64,000 nucleotides of DNA from Taudactylus pleione (taxonomy: Eukaryota; Chordata; Amphibia; Anura; Myobatrachidae), in contig JAUIMM010000483.1 in the NCBI GenBank assembly GCA_031769625.1, positions 4,733,501 through 4,797,500 on the forward strand, written 5' to 3'. The notes under the pieces are model-generated. The model worked only from the letters and a program-made list of their open reading frames with translations. It made no database searches and was not told the origin of the DNA. A program made the translations under genes and the position numbers. Position 1 is the stretch's first letter; every line of letters begins with the position of its first letter. This document shows, piece by piece, positions 10,555 to 21,035 of the stretch.

Positions 10555-11310
10555 AAGGTCCGGGGGCGCTACTGGGGGGGGGTCTGCACTACTGGGGGGG
10601 TCTGCTACTGGGGGGGGGCTATACTACTGGGGGGGCCATACTACAGAGGGGCCTGCTACTGGGGGGGCTATACTACTGGGGGGGGGTCTGCACTACTGGG
10701 GGGGGGTCTGCTACTGGGGGAGGCAATACTACTGGGGGGGCCATACTACAGAGGGGCCTGCTACTGGGGAGGGCTATACTACTGGGGGGGGGTCTGCTAC
10801 TGGGGGGGCCATACTACTGGGGGGGATCTGCACTATTGGGGGGCCATACTACAGAGGGGCCTGCTACTGGGGGGGGGCTATACTACTGGGGGGGTCTGCA
10901 CTACTGGGGGGGGTCTGCTACTGGGCAGGGCTATACTACTGGGGGGGCCATACTACAGAGGGGCCTGCTACTGGGGGGGGCTATACTACTGGGGGGGTCT
11001 GCTACTGGGGGGGCCATACTACTGAGGGGCCTGCTACTGGGGGGGGCCATACTACTGGGGGGGCCTACTACAGGGGGGGCCATACTACAGGGGGGGGGCC
11101 ATACTACAGGGGGGGCTACTACTGGAGCAGCCTACTACTGGGGGGGCCTGCTACTGGGGCAGCCTACTACTGGGGGAGCCATACTACTGGGGGGGCATAC
11201 TACTGGGTGGCATGCTAATGGGGGGCATACTACTGGGGGGGCCTGCTAATGGGGGACATACTACTGGGGGGGCCTGCTAATGGGGGGCATACTACTGGGG
11301 AGCATTCAAC
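10555..11310 (+). repeat. G-run minisatellite (CTACTGGGGGGG)
   Basis: Dozens of copies of short units built on (C/A)TACTACTGGGGGGG and CTGCTACTGGGGGGG, with composite repeats including CATACTACAGAGGGGCCTGC. G-runs of five to nine recur about every 12-22 bases, so the plus strand has dense G-quadruplex potential. Confidence 0.95.
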
Positions 11311-11888
11311 TGGGGGCACTGCATAGTGGACCGTACTACTAAGGGGACTGCATAGGGGGCACCACTGCTGGGGGACATTGTGTAAGGGACACCGCTACTG
11401 TGGGCATTGTGTAAAAGGGTCACTACTGTGGGCATTGTGTAAAAGGGGCACTACTGTGTGTCGTAACATAAATAAGAGACACTACTTTATGGTGTAATGT
11501 GAATCAGGCCCTATGTGCGGTGTAATGCTAATAAGATTGTGCACTGTGACTCCTAGGGCCGTAGCCCACTTTGTAAACAAGTACTGTGACTCTGCTGGCC
11601 GTACCCCACTGGGTGGGTGCACTACTTTACATTTCTGCCACTGCTGTGTGGCAATGTGTCATAGATGTGCTTTATACTGTGGTGTCTGTGTCGTTGTGCC
11701 GCTGCTTTGTCGCTTAGTAACCAGTCAGCTCACTGCAACCTTTGGCCAATAATGTTGAAAACAATATTATAAGCTGTGATATGGTCTAAATTGACTGGAA
11801 ATTAATGTTATTGAGGTTAATAATACTCTAGGAAGAAAAAAAAGACCAATTTATGTGATTTTAGCTTTTTTTGTCAATTTTTGTAAAA

Positions 11889-12000
11889 AAATCCAAATCC
11901 AAATCCAAATCCAAAGCCAGTCACCGCAGTTTGGCAAATCCAAATCCAAATCCAAAGCCGGACGACGAATTAGAACCAAATCCAAATCCAAATCTGGCAA
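11889..12000 (+). repeat. CCAAAT hexamer repeats at hAT right end
   Basis: Three clusters of (CCAAAT)n separated by unique spacers, immediately inside the right inverted repeat of the hAT element. Confidence 0.85.
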
Positions 12001-12031
12001 AAATGGTCCGGCGCACATCCCTAGTTGTGAT

Positions 12032-12515
12032 GCGATGTAGCTCGAACCATCTATATAACCCCATTACTATGTATCCTCCCCCTGTACCTATATACCCCCG
12101 CTGTTACTTTGGAACCTCAGTCGCTCTATTATAATAGGCCAGATATGTCTCCTGGAACAGCTCCCAGCTACTGTCAGACCACAGATCCCAGCACACATGA
12201 CCAGCCTTTTTACTGGGACCTGTAAGCAGCACGGCAACACACTACAATACCCCCCAGCCTAGTGGCAGTGTAAGCTCTCACCATGTGAGTCACCTCCCCG
12301 GGGTCCCCCGGACCTTGGTGTGGAGAATGCCGATCAATGCTTCCAGGTATGGCAGTCAGCTGACCACAAGAGGTCCATTATCTTGACAGCATGATGATGA
12401 CCAGCCAACCAACTGGCCACACGTTTGCCCATAAATCATAAGTATTAAAACTGTATTTCTATTGTCCTCATAAATTATGTAGTTTCTTTACTTTCAGTTT
12501 CTTAGGGAGACATTG
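12032..12515. other. Unassigned stretch
   Basis: No gene or defined repeat recognised between the two hAT elements. Confidence 0.35.
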
Positions 12516-12523
12516 GGGCTGAT

Positions 12524-12980
12524 CAGGGCCGGCTCTAGGGGTGTTCGACCTGAGCGGTCGAACAGGGACGTCACCCATAGAGGGCGCACCCTTCCCCAGC
12601 ATCCCGATTTCAGCGGGACAGTACTGTTCCACCCGTGGGCCGAAGTGGCCTGCGGGTGGTTAAATCGGGGGATAGGGACCCCCACCACCGCAGCTGTGTG
12701 GTGGTGCCGGGACCCCGGAATCTGAATGGATGCTGCGCACATGCGCGCAGCATCCATTCAGTGCTGTGAGAGGGCTGGGGGGGAAGCCCAGCTAGTGAGG
12801 CTCCCCCCAGCCTGATGTTATTTGAAGGCGTGCCATGCGGGCACGCCCCTCAGATAACGTCACGTAAGGAGGCGCGACATATGGTGATTAGGCCACGCCC
12901 CCAATTTCAGGTCGCTCGATAATGAGAGCACAGCACTCGGCCGGCACAGGGCGCTATTAGCCCTGGAGCCGCCGGCCTTG
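12524..12980. mobile_element. hAT-type MITE with GGGCTGAT target duplication
   Basis: Left end CAGGGCCGGCTCTAGGG; right end, reverse complemented, CAAGGCCGGCGGCTCCAGGG. A perfect 8-bp duplication GGGCTGAT sits at 12516-12523 and 12981-12988. The interior contains a near-perfect hairpin around 12722-12762 (CTGAATGGATGCTGCGC against GCGCAGCATCCATTCAG). No coding capacity. Confidence 0.92.
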
Positions 12981-12988
12981 GGGCTGAT

Positions 12989-13789
12989 AGTGTAGGGGAT
13001 GTACATGTCCACATGGCCCTGGCCACACCCACACAGCACTGGTCACACCTTCCTTTCTCCTGATAGGCCCTTTAACTTTATCAGCCCCATGCCCTTAACC
13101 CAGCCCTGGTTACATCCCCCCACTCTCATCTTACGCCATGGTACTAACTTTTAAGGAAAACCTATAAGTGCTCTCACATTATTTGTACACATTTACACTT
13201 AAGCTGGCACATGCACTCAGGTTATACTGTACTATAGCAGATTATCTAGTTTGTCAGGAAAATTCCTAAGGGATTTCTCAGTGGAGATATTTGTGGGAAG
13301 TGCAGACCTTTGCAAATTTGGCAGCCAAGAAAGTGAGAAGTGGTCTGAGTTAATTTAGGCAGTAACGACTTTGGTTACTCTTTGTTGGGCAGGCAGCATT
13401 ATTATTACTGCATTGTGGTCTGGCCTTCACAGCAGAATGTAGGGTGAACGGGGTGTGTGGACTAGAAAAGGCTCAATTCTAAATTTTGTTTGTAATGCCA
13501 ATATAATAGCAGCTTTCCTAATGGCTTGTTACATTTGCAATGCCCTGCTCTGCCCCCTTGGTGGAGCCCTGGCACCTGTACACCCAAACAGTTTTCCTCA
13601 GGGTTTCTGTAGGGTAGCATCAGAAAAAGTTAATCGTTCACCACTTTAAAATGGCCACTGAAATGGGTGTGGTGGGCAGATGAGATCTGCGATTGTAGTT
13701 TCTATTTTCATCCCTGCAGCCACACTGCTTTCCACTTTTGTCCGAGGCTGTGAGATGGGAATCAGTATGATTTACCGCTGGCCGCATGG
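12989..13789. other. Unassigned stretch
   Basis: No gene recognised. Short plus-strand frames lack domain motifs. Confidence 0.35.
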
Positions 13790-14060
13790 GGGAGGGGGGG
13801 TGCCTATCCCTAAGTCCCCCCTGGGAGCCCTTAACCTAACCCTCCACCCGCGCAGCTGTCCGCGTCCAGCACCCGGCTTACCTTCGATCGGTTTGCCAGG
13901 TGTCGGGCTCCCGGCGTAGGTCTAATGACAGGCATTGGGATTTTGACGCCTGTCATCAGTACCTTGCCAGGATTAGACAGTCAGGAAGCCGGCGGTCGGG
14001 ATTTCGTCCATCGGCTTCCCGTGAGATGTACGTTGGGACCCCGGGAAAAATTGCTGCTTG
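13790..14060 (-). repeat. Relic possibly related to the 52319 element
   Basis: CTTAACCTAACCCTCC near 13830 is the reverse of the GGGTTAGG-rich core at 52380-52700, and GGTCGGGATTTCG near 14000 resembles that element's GTCGGGATTCTGAC end. ATGACAGGC and GCCTGTCAT form a small inverted repeat near 13925-13957. Ends are not defined. Confidence 0.35.
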
Positions 14061-14738
14061 GTGAAGTCCACAAGACTCCAGTGCAGAGAGCATTGGGTAG
14101 GGAGAGTTCTTTTCAGGCTACCCAGTAATGTACAGAGGTTTCACAGTTCAGCCTGAAATATTTCAGCCAAATATTTGTTTGCTTTACCCTTAAACCTAAT
14201 AGCTTGTCTGATAAACAGCTGCATAAAATCTAAAAGGCGTGAAATTGTCTGTCTGTGTTGTATAATAAGCTTCTCTGCACCAACAAACCCACCATCCCGC
14301 ACTTTGCTTCTACAGCTACCAACCAAGGGGATCCAGTTAAGACAAGCTACAGTTTCAGCTAGCCGGCTGGAATATTGTTTGTATTCTTCAATTGCGCTGC
14401 GTCTCGGCTCATGACTTGTTGCAGAATACGCTTCGCAGTTCAGGAGTCAACACGCTGGGAAGGATGTGGGATGAACTTTCCCGAGACCAGAACAGAAAAA
14501 CTCATAACACAGCAAAGAGGATTAACCAACAAGTTTCTACAATTGAGTACACTGACAGAACCTATGAAACAGCGCCACCTACTGTCCCTCCAATGTAGCT
14601 TACCAAGAAATACTCAGCCTGTAGCTGGTGCCATACTCCCAAAAAAATTGCACGTTAATGCCGAAATGCGCTGCGAATGCATAAATTAGAGGAACTTTCA
14701 TTTTAGGGGGTAAAGAGCTTTGCTGTCATTTGCACTCT
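14061..14738. other. Unassigned stretch
   Basis: No coding or repeat structure recognised. Short plus-strand frames have no domain motifs. Confidence 0.35.
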
Positions 14739-15317
14739 GGGCCTGATTCAGACCCACTCACTAGATGTGTTCGCACACAGCCAGCGTATGCAAATCTCGA
14801 TTGCACAGCAAGACATTAGCACGCTCACTATGTTTTGGCATGCGATCGTGGTGTGTATTTAGACGCCCACTAGCCCGTCTTAAGACGCCTACTTATGCAC
14901 GTCATCTCAAGGAAGTGTATGCAACCATCGGTACCATCGGATGCAAAGGCAGCACTTGTGGTTGACTATACCCTGCCACAAGCACTGCGAGTGCTTCAGT
15001 GTGAAATTCAACCAAATGACGTGTACTATGACGCTCCATAATAATTATGCACACCTCTAAAACGGCATTAAGACGCTCAGACACGCCTGCGTTCACACCA
15101 CCACTCCCCCGTTTCCATCGACCAATCCCTGTTACCACCCACAAATGGCTTATCCTGTCACTCGGTCTAGCGATCAGTCTATGCTTAAGGGGCAACCGCT
15201 TCGCGATCGCATGGACTGGCTCGTGCACGTGCACTGTGATGCGTATGCATGCGCACAATGCAAACATCGTCTGCCTGCGTGCGAACGCATCCTAGCGAGC
15301 GGGTCTGAATCGGGCCC
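14739..15317. mobile_element. MITE, GGGCCTGATTCAG family
   Basis: Ends GGGCCTGATTCAGACCC and, in reverse, GGGCCCGATTCAGACCCG. Internal segments match 8473-9069, including GGAAGTGTATGCAACCATCG-type and TGACGTGTACTATGACGCT stretches. Flanks are TCT and TTT, so a 3-bp duplication is imperfect. Overlapping frames on both strands are incidental. Confidence 0.8.
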
Positions 15318-15489
15318 TTTGTTCCACACTCCTGTGTCATCTTCTGCTGGAGGTTCTTCATAGGCGGAGGTGCTCATTAACATATCTTTATACCTTATTG
15401 GCTCACGCTGAACCTGAATTTCCTCCTCACCACACAGGTAAACCGTTTTATGAGCTTCCTCATCAGTATACCCTAACACCTACATAACT

Positions 15490-15649
15490 GAGGTGCAGGT
15501 TTTAGAAGTGGAGATGTTGCCCATAGCAACCAATCAGATTCTAGCTATTATCTTCTGTAAGTGCTAGATAAATGTTAAGTAGAATCTGATTGGTTGCTAT
15601 GGGCAACATCTACACTTCTAAAACCCCGCCCTTTAGTAAATATACCCCT
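15490..15649. mobile_element. Palindromic MITE (GAAGTGGAGATGTTGCCC family)
   Basis: A near-complete palindrome. GTTTTAGAAGTGGAGATGTT with CCATAGCAACCAATCAG on the left is mirrored on the right, ending CCGCCCTTTAGTAAATATA then CCCC. The same family occurs at 24624-25137 and 49417-49591. No coding capacity. Confidence 0.88.
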
Positions 15650-16032
15650 AAGGGTCTGATGCAGAGGTCAATGCAAATCTAGTGTAAATGCTCTCCCCTT
15701 TGGATTCATGGAAATAAAAGTGTAAATTCGCCCATACACAGAGCTGTACACATCTCGCAGTGCTCCTGCCTTCTCTCTGTATGCTTGGTTTGTCATTCGT
15801 CTCCAGGGAGCATATGGCTTTATATAAGTCCAGCTGAGCCTAGTCAGTTCCATTGACCTACGTTTACTAAACATTATATAGGTTAGACCACCCCTTTACA
15901 CCTTCTGCTAAGTCACAAATATAGATGTACTTGAAATGCACACTTTTTTTTTTTGCTCAAAATTTGCATCTTATTTGCATATATAAAACAGAAAGCGACC
16001 AAACTACTTTGCTAGCTTGCACTGATCAATTT

Positions 16033-16152
16033 GATGTGCGACATTTGTACATCTGTGTGCGAATGAGCCTGAATCTGTGTAAGAGGCGCTGCGATGTAAT
16101 GGCTGCGGCTTTTTCTCACGCCAAGTTCCCTTGTGCATCATCTGTGACTTTT
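16033..16152 (+). repeat. Dispersed repeat, copy related to 130-262
   Basis: The plus strand aligns to the minus strand of 130-262 (GATGTGCGACATTTGTACAT onward). Unknown family; old and diverged. Confidence 0.6.
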
Positions 16153-16240
16153 CGTATGTGTTTAAAACTAAATCCTGAGCTATTAAAGTCACAGCCCAGC
16201 GTCTCTAGTATACTTTGAGTGGTGTTTTGCTGCATTTGGA

Positions 16241-16984
16241 ATGTCAAAAAGACACAAAATGAAAACAAAACAAAAAAAAAGACGGTACGCTACATCTCGC
16301 GGGGGGGCTCAGTCACGCTGGGCATCTCGCATCGTATGGCGTATGGACGCCAGCTGTATGAGGACACATCTTGCGCTTGATTTCAGAGCATGCGCAATGC
16401 AAAAACACAGGATACACTCTGCAAAAAGGCATACATTCATTACTAACACCATCTAAAAAGAATGTATACTCACAGCTCTGTTAGAAGTGGAGTGAGCTAT
16501 TGGGCAGTCTCCAACAACATGGCTCCTCAAGAGACACTTTTATTCCCTTACCAAGATAGCCACCGATACCCTAGTTTCGTATTTGCGACACCATCTTGTT
16601 TCACCGTGTTTGAGCGATACAGTGGAGGACGGCTCTCCTTCTCTTATCTCCTAAGGCCGTTAACCACTATTACTGCTGTTACAGCACCTGCACTCTTACC
16701 CAGTGTATGAGTCAGTCACCGCTAGCTCTGCTAGGACGTAACCAGTTTTACAGCGAGTACTGCTCTACACCATTACACAATCCTGGTTAAGTTCCACTGG
16801 ACTGGCTGCTTGGGTTCTTTATGTAGATCCGCTGTGTACACAACTCTGCCAGCACACCAAGTTGTACACACATTTTTCAACAAGCTCACCGACGGAGCCG
16901 TCACTGCTATTGAGCCATGATCTCCCGTCTTTGTCAGGGACAGTTCAATGTCTCCCCGCTTCTGTCAGACTAACAAACTGACTA
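16241..16984. other. Unassigned stretch
   Basis: A-rich start, then mixed sequence. No gene recognised. Confidence 0.35.
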
Positions 16985-17030
16985 AGGGCCTGATTCAGAG
17001 CCGGACGCTATTTGCGCTCGCTCGTTCAGA
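16985..17030 (+). repeat. Truncated GGGCCTGATTCAG MITE end
   Basis: Only the first about 35 bp of the family (GGGCCTGATTCAGAGCCGG, then GCTCGCTCGTTCAG) are present before unrelated AT-rich sequence. Confidence 0.6.
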
Positions 17031-17167
17031 AAAAAGGTTAAAAATTTCACACTCTAATCTTTATGCACAACCTATTAATTTAATCTATATTTCGCCTATA
17101 ATAATTTGAACACAATATTTTAAGATGGAAATAATAAATATTGATTTTTTTTTTTTAATATTTTGAT

Positions 17168-17538
17168 GAGACCTAATTTATTACCGATCCTGCACGTGCA
17201 CCAATTAAAACTCTGCTTTTTTTCTTCTCTTTTTGAACCCTCCATGAAGTTAGGGCCTGATTCAGAGCCGCTCGTAAGCGGCCGCTCGTTCGTTCCGAGC
17301 GATGTTTGCACAACTGCGCATGTGTACGGATCATAATACGCATGCGCGAACCAGTCAGTGAGGCCGAAAATCGTTTGTTCGCTAAATAGCGAATGCCTGC
17401 TATTTTGAGTGACAGGAGGAGGCGTATGTGGGTGATGAGACCTAATTTATTACCGATCCTGCACGTGCACCAATTAAAACTCTGCTTTTTTTCTTCTCTT
17501 TTTGAACCCTCCATGAAGTTAGGGCCTGATTCAGAGCC
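17168..17538 (+). repeat. 270-bp offset tandem duplication
   Basis: A segment of about 100 bp starting GAGACCTAATTTATTACCG and ending GGGCCTGATTCAGAGCC appears at 17168-17268 and again at 17438-17538, essentially identical. Between the copies lies a partial MITE with its left end at 17253. The right MITE end is missing, so the duplication probably involved a broken element. The duplicated minus-strand peptide is a by-product. Confidence 0.85.
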
Positions 17539-17539
17539 T

Positions 17540-18632
17540 GATTCGGGTCTGGGACAGTTGTTTCAGGCGGGAGCTCTAAAATCCTTTCATCAGTTGCAAC
17601 TTGAGTTTGATGTCCCCAATCATTTTTTCTTTCGGTATCTTCATCTTAGACATGCCCATAATGCCCAATTCTCTGATGCGCCTTTGACCTTACAGGAATC
17701 TCCTATTAAAACTCCTTTACAATCTGTTGTCACTAGTCGCTTGGTATCTGTGATTTATACTAATTTACTGAACAAGCATCATTAGTCTGATTTAATATCT
17801 ATAAGACAACAATTGGAAAATGACGTCGGGGTATTGGCCCAGGAGGACTGGAGTGTAGCTCTTGCTAGACCATGCCTGGCCACTACGTCTGTCAGATATC
17901 AGCAGATACAGTATTTCATAGTACATAGGACAGGACAGATTCAAAGTGTCCCAAATGCAATTCGTCCGAGGGTAATTTTTGGCATCTGTTATGGTCATGT
18001 CCTATAGTGAATTCCTTTTGGCAAAGCGTACTCAGGGGTATTGTTTCTTTGGACATACCTCAGGATATTCTTACCCCTGCAGCATGTATATTGGCTGTAA
18101 TAAATGAGGACGTAATTGACAAACCTGCTATACGTTTTACTAATAATCTGTGTGCGCTTGCCAAAGTATGTATAGCTAGGGATTGGATGGCAAATGGTGG
18201 GCCAGATCTGGAAACCTGGATATCTCTAGTTGGTGCGGTGGCAGCACATGAAAAATATGTCTATACTGCTATAGATATATCTCAGTAGTATTATACTGTA
18301 TGGGACAGATGGCTAGATTCCTCATATAACCGTTCGAGGGCTGCATTACTGAGTAATCCCTTAGAATACCATTATAGTATTACATGTGGGATGCGGTAAT
18401 AGATGTCATCATTATGATTTTATATACCAGTTGAACATACTTTTTATGTGTTATTTATTTAAATAGCAAGAAGTGAAGCCACACATGTATGTATTTTTGT
18501 TTTTGTCTTTTGTCATTTTTATTTCATCATCAATGTAATGTTTACATTGCTTTATTGGTTATAAATGTACATTTAATTGTATACTCAAAACAAAATTTTA
18601 TAAAAAAACTACTGGATTTAAAAAAAAAAAAC
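17540..18632 (+). pseudogene. L1/Tx1-clade LINE ORF2 C-terminus and 3' tail
   Basis: Three plus-strand frames (17545-17785, about 17813-18006, 18007-18288) carry consecutive pieces of the ORF2 carboxyl end seen in amphibian L1/Tx1 LINEs. The first has VPNHFFFRYLHLRHA, followed later by an FWQSV-type stretch, then ALAKVCIARDWM and LETWISLVGAVAAHEKYVYT. Intact ORF2 supplies endonuclease and reverse transcriptase; only the post-RT region remains and it is split by stops and frameshifts. The element finishes in an A-run at 18619-18631, as expected for a poly(A)-tailed LINE. 5' truncation is typical of the class. Confidence 0.75.
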
Positions 18633-18642
18633 AACAGATACT

Positions 18643-19079
18643 GGTGTGGGATGATCATTTTTTGTGTATTAGAAGTTCATGGAGGATTTCACGATCAAAG
18701 CAATCGGCACGATCCATCATCCAGCCAAACAGAAGCCATAACCTCTAGTCACCACTGTCCAAGGGTAACATCCAAGGGGTGGGGTGATGGGTCTCTTATG
18801 CCCGGCCTGGTTCCCACAGTGGCCTGACTTCAACAGGACAGTTCCTAGATAATCGAGTTGCGCGGGATTGGTGCCTCTAGTCCACAGCTATCAGCAAGCA
18901 CCCTGCGGGGAATTTTCCTTGAAAGTCTAGCTGGACAGGAAGAAGAACGAAAAAAATGGACATCTTGAACCCCTATTTAACCTTGTGTAGTCCATTCCAG
19001 TAATTTTGTTTTCTGGTCCAATCCGGGAACCCATGATTGCGGGCTAGACTTTTAAAACATAGTGAGTGGAACGTACTAA
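18643..19079. other. Unassigned stretch
   Basis: Nothing recognised downstream of the LINE poly(A). Confidence 0.3.
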
Positions 19080-19310
19080 GGGGTGAAATGCTGCATTTCC
19101 ATATGTACCAAGTTCCGGATTGCAATACATTCTTACCCGGTGGGTAACACCATATATAAGCTTATGAGATTGTCTTCGTAACTCCCCCTGAGAGGAATCC
19201 AATCGGATCCCTCCCAGGACCCCCCGCGGCACGCATGTCTTTCTGCGTATGCGCAGAAGAACCCCAGAGGGGCTTCTGGGTCATAAACCTCTATCGCAAA
19301 GGACAGCTCT
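19080..19310. repeat. Diverged relative of the hairpin-chain MITE at 29045-29485
   Basis: Shares ATCGGATCCCTCCCAGGA, CCCCCGCGGC, TCTGCG(T/C)ATGCGCAGAAG, GGGCTTCTGGGT-type and TCGCAAAGGACAGCTCT segments, in the same order, with 29240-29370. Ends are not clear. Confidence 0.55.
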
Positions 19311-20162
19311 TACCAGGATTACTTTGAGATTTTCTAGGTGCATGTTGACGATATCACCAGAATGTACCAGATAACTGGCGGATTATATACGACATTGCGG
19401 ATACGATGCTTAGTACATCCTGCCCAATGCACCGAGAGACCCCCATGATTACATGTGTAACTTAAATAGTTAAGTTTATTGCATTGTTACTTTCCTATAT
19501 TTATGTAATTCCAGTGTTCATTACATTTTGTATTTTTGTTACATATTTATGTCCTTCCTCAGTCTCTATATATTAAGCCCCTTAAGTTTTTCGACTAATG
19601 GTCAATTACGTTTAATATTTATCTCCAATATATATTATCCATTTAAAATGAATAGAAAATCCCTTAATGAGTTCACCTTTATCTCGTTCTCAGTGCCCTT
19701 AAGTCCTGCTCAGCTGTCAAAACTGAAATCTCTTTAATGAATATCTGCACTCTAGAGTCTACGGTAACAAATAATCTTATACAGTGACGACTGCTTTGAT
19801 GTATATTTCCCTACTACTGCTTTGGATTTCAACTCGCACCTGAGAGCTGAAACTAGATAAGAGAAATGACTGTTCATAGTCTCTTTTTATACGTGTATAG
19901 TCATGTAGAATTCACAGCATCTATTTAGAAGGGGAAGAAGGGACAGAGGGAGGGCAGAGGGTTGTGGAGATGGGGTTTGATGCAAATGGCAGTGCAAAAA
20001 ATTCCTGAGAGGAGTTACCTCAAGGGTACAGCATGACCTCAACTCTTAATTTGGGAAGCGACCAGGATTTCAGGAAAGGCCACACAAACCCCTGTCTTAG
20101 TGGGGAAACGCCCCTTATTTGGCACATCATTCACTTTATTCTTGGTATTTTTAACAATCACA
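19311..20162. other. Unassigned AT-rich stretch
   Basis: No gene or clear repeat. A short GGGAGGGCAGAGGG purine run lies near 19930-19965. Confidence 0.3.
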
Positions 20163-20186
20163 GGGGCCAATTCAATTCTTAGCACC

Positions 20187-20420
20187 AGGGCCGTAACGAA
20201 GGTGGTGCGACTAGTGCCGTGGCACAGGGCACCGCAGGGCAGGGGGCGCTGTTTGGGCCTGTCAATTTTCCTGTTTATTATCATACTCACTTGTAGCTTC
20301 CTCTTCTTTTATCCCCAGCATCTCCTGGCCTCCCCTATCTCTTCCCTGGCCCTTCCCCATGAGGGGGGCACCAATGCTCTCTCTGGCACAGGGCACCAAA
20401 AAGTCTAGTTACGGCTCTTG
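20187..20420. mobile_element. hAT-type MITE, TTAGCACC target duplication
   Basis: Ends AGGGCCGTAACG and, in reverse, CAAGAGCCGTAACTAG. An 8-bp duplication TTAGCACC lies at 20179-20186 and 20421-20428. Length 234 bp, no coding capacity; the 102-codon frame across it is incidental. Confidence 0.88.
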
Positions 20421-20455
20421 TTAGCACCAGCGTCTGCCAGTGCCAGACGCCCGAC

Positions 20456-20800
20456 CAGGGCCGGATTGAGGGCCACATGGGCCTGGAGCTGAAAATGACC
20501 AAGGGCCTTTTATGAGAAGCAGAGGAGGTGTGACCAGTGCTGTGTGGGTGTGGCCAGTGCCATGTGGGCGTGAACACCCCTATACTTTCAGCCCAAATGT
20601 CTCCCTAATATGTAAAAGAAAAAAAAATAATGCTTCATTTTGTGAGGTAAATAGAAATACAATTTTACTACTTATGATTTATGGATGACCGTGTGGACAG
20701 CAGATGGCCATTCAACATCATATTGTCATGACCATGGGCCTATTTTTATGTGGAGGCCTGGAGCAGTAGCTCCATCCGCTCCATTCTTAATCTGGCCCTG
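20456..20800. mobile_element. hAT-type MITE, CGCCCGAC target duplication
   Basis: Ends CAGGGCCGGATTGAGGGCC and, in reverse, CAGGGCCAGATTAAGAATG. A perfect 8-bp duplication CGCCCGAC lies at 20448-20455 and 20801-20808. It landed only 28 bp from the preceding hAT element, inside the same older repeat. Confidence 0.93.
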
Positions 20801-21035
20801 CGCCCGACGGAGCAATTCAATTATTGCTTAGTTCGGGAGCAAACAGGTGCCGGCATTTATGCTCACCTAAGGAGGCGAGAAATGTGTGAGAAGTCCGTGA
20901 CTTGGGCGCCCAAATGGTAGTTTGGGCACTCTGACCAGGACTTTAGACTGGTTTAGGCGCTATATGCTGCTAATCTCTAATTGGGCGCAACAAGTGCGAT
21001 AATTAAAGGGCGCCCAAAAACAATTCAGTTGCTAC

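Larger units (their letters stand above)
10127..12023. mobile_element. Non-autonomous hAT element with tandem-repeat core
   Basis: Terminal inverted repeats TAGAGATGAGCGG (left) and TAGGGATGTGCGCCGG (right, reverse complement) are flanked by a perfect 8-bp duplication GTTGTGAT (10119-10126 and 12024-12031), diagnostic of hAT insertion. The left part has several hairpins (GGTTCGGATTC/GAATCCGAACC; TGTCGGATTC/GAATCCGACA; AGAGTCACACAGACTCT). The middle is a G-run minisatellite (10555-11310). The right end carries CCAAAT hexamers. No transposase frame is present; the 291- and 158-codon frames lie in the G-rich repeat and are not genes. Confidence 0.9.
20163..21035. repeat. Older repeat split by two hAT insertions
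   Basis: GGGGCCAATTCAATTCTTAG begins the unit. After removing the two insertions it continues as CACCAGCGTCTGCC, then CGGAGCAATTCAATTATTGC and several GGGCGCCCAA motifs. The AATTCAATT/GGGCGCC style is that of a MITE, but the right terminal repeat is not defined. Confidence 0.5.

Noticed and set aside
10374..11249. 291-codon Gly-rich frame as a glycine-rich protein
   Set aside because: It lies in the G-run minisatellite of a hAT element with defined 8-bp duplications; no start context, domain or splice structure supports a gene.
15174..15479. 101-codon minus-strand frame as a host exon
   Set aside because: Most of it lies within the terminal part of a MITE; no conserved motif or plausible splice sites were seen.
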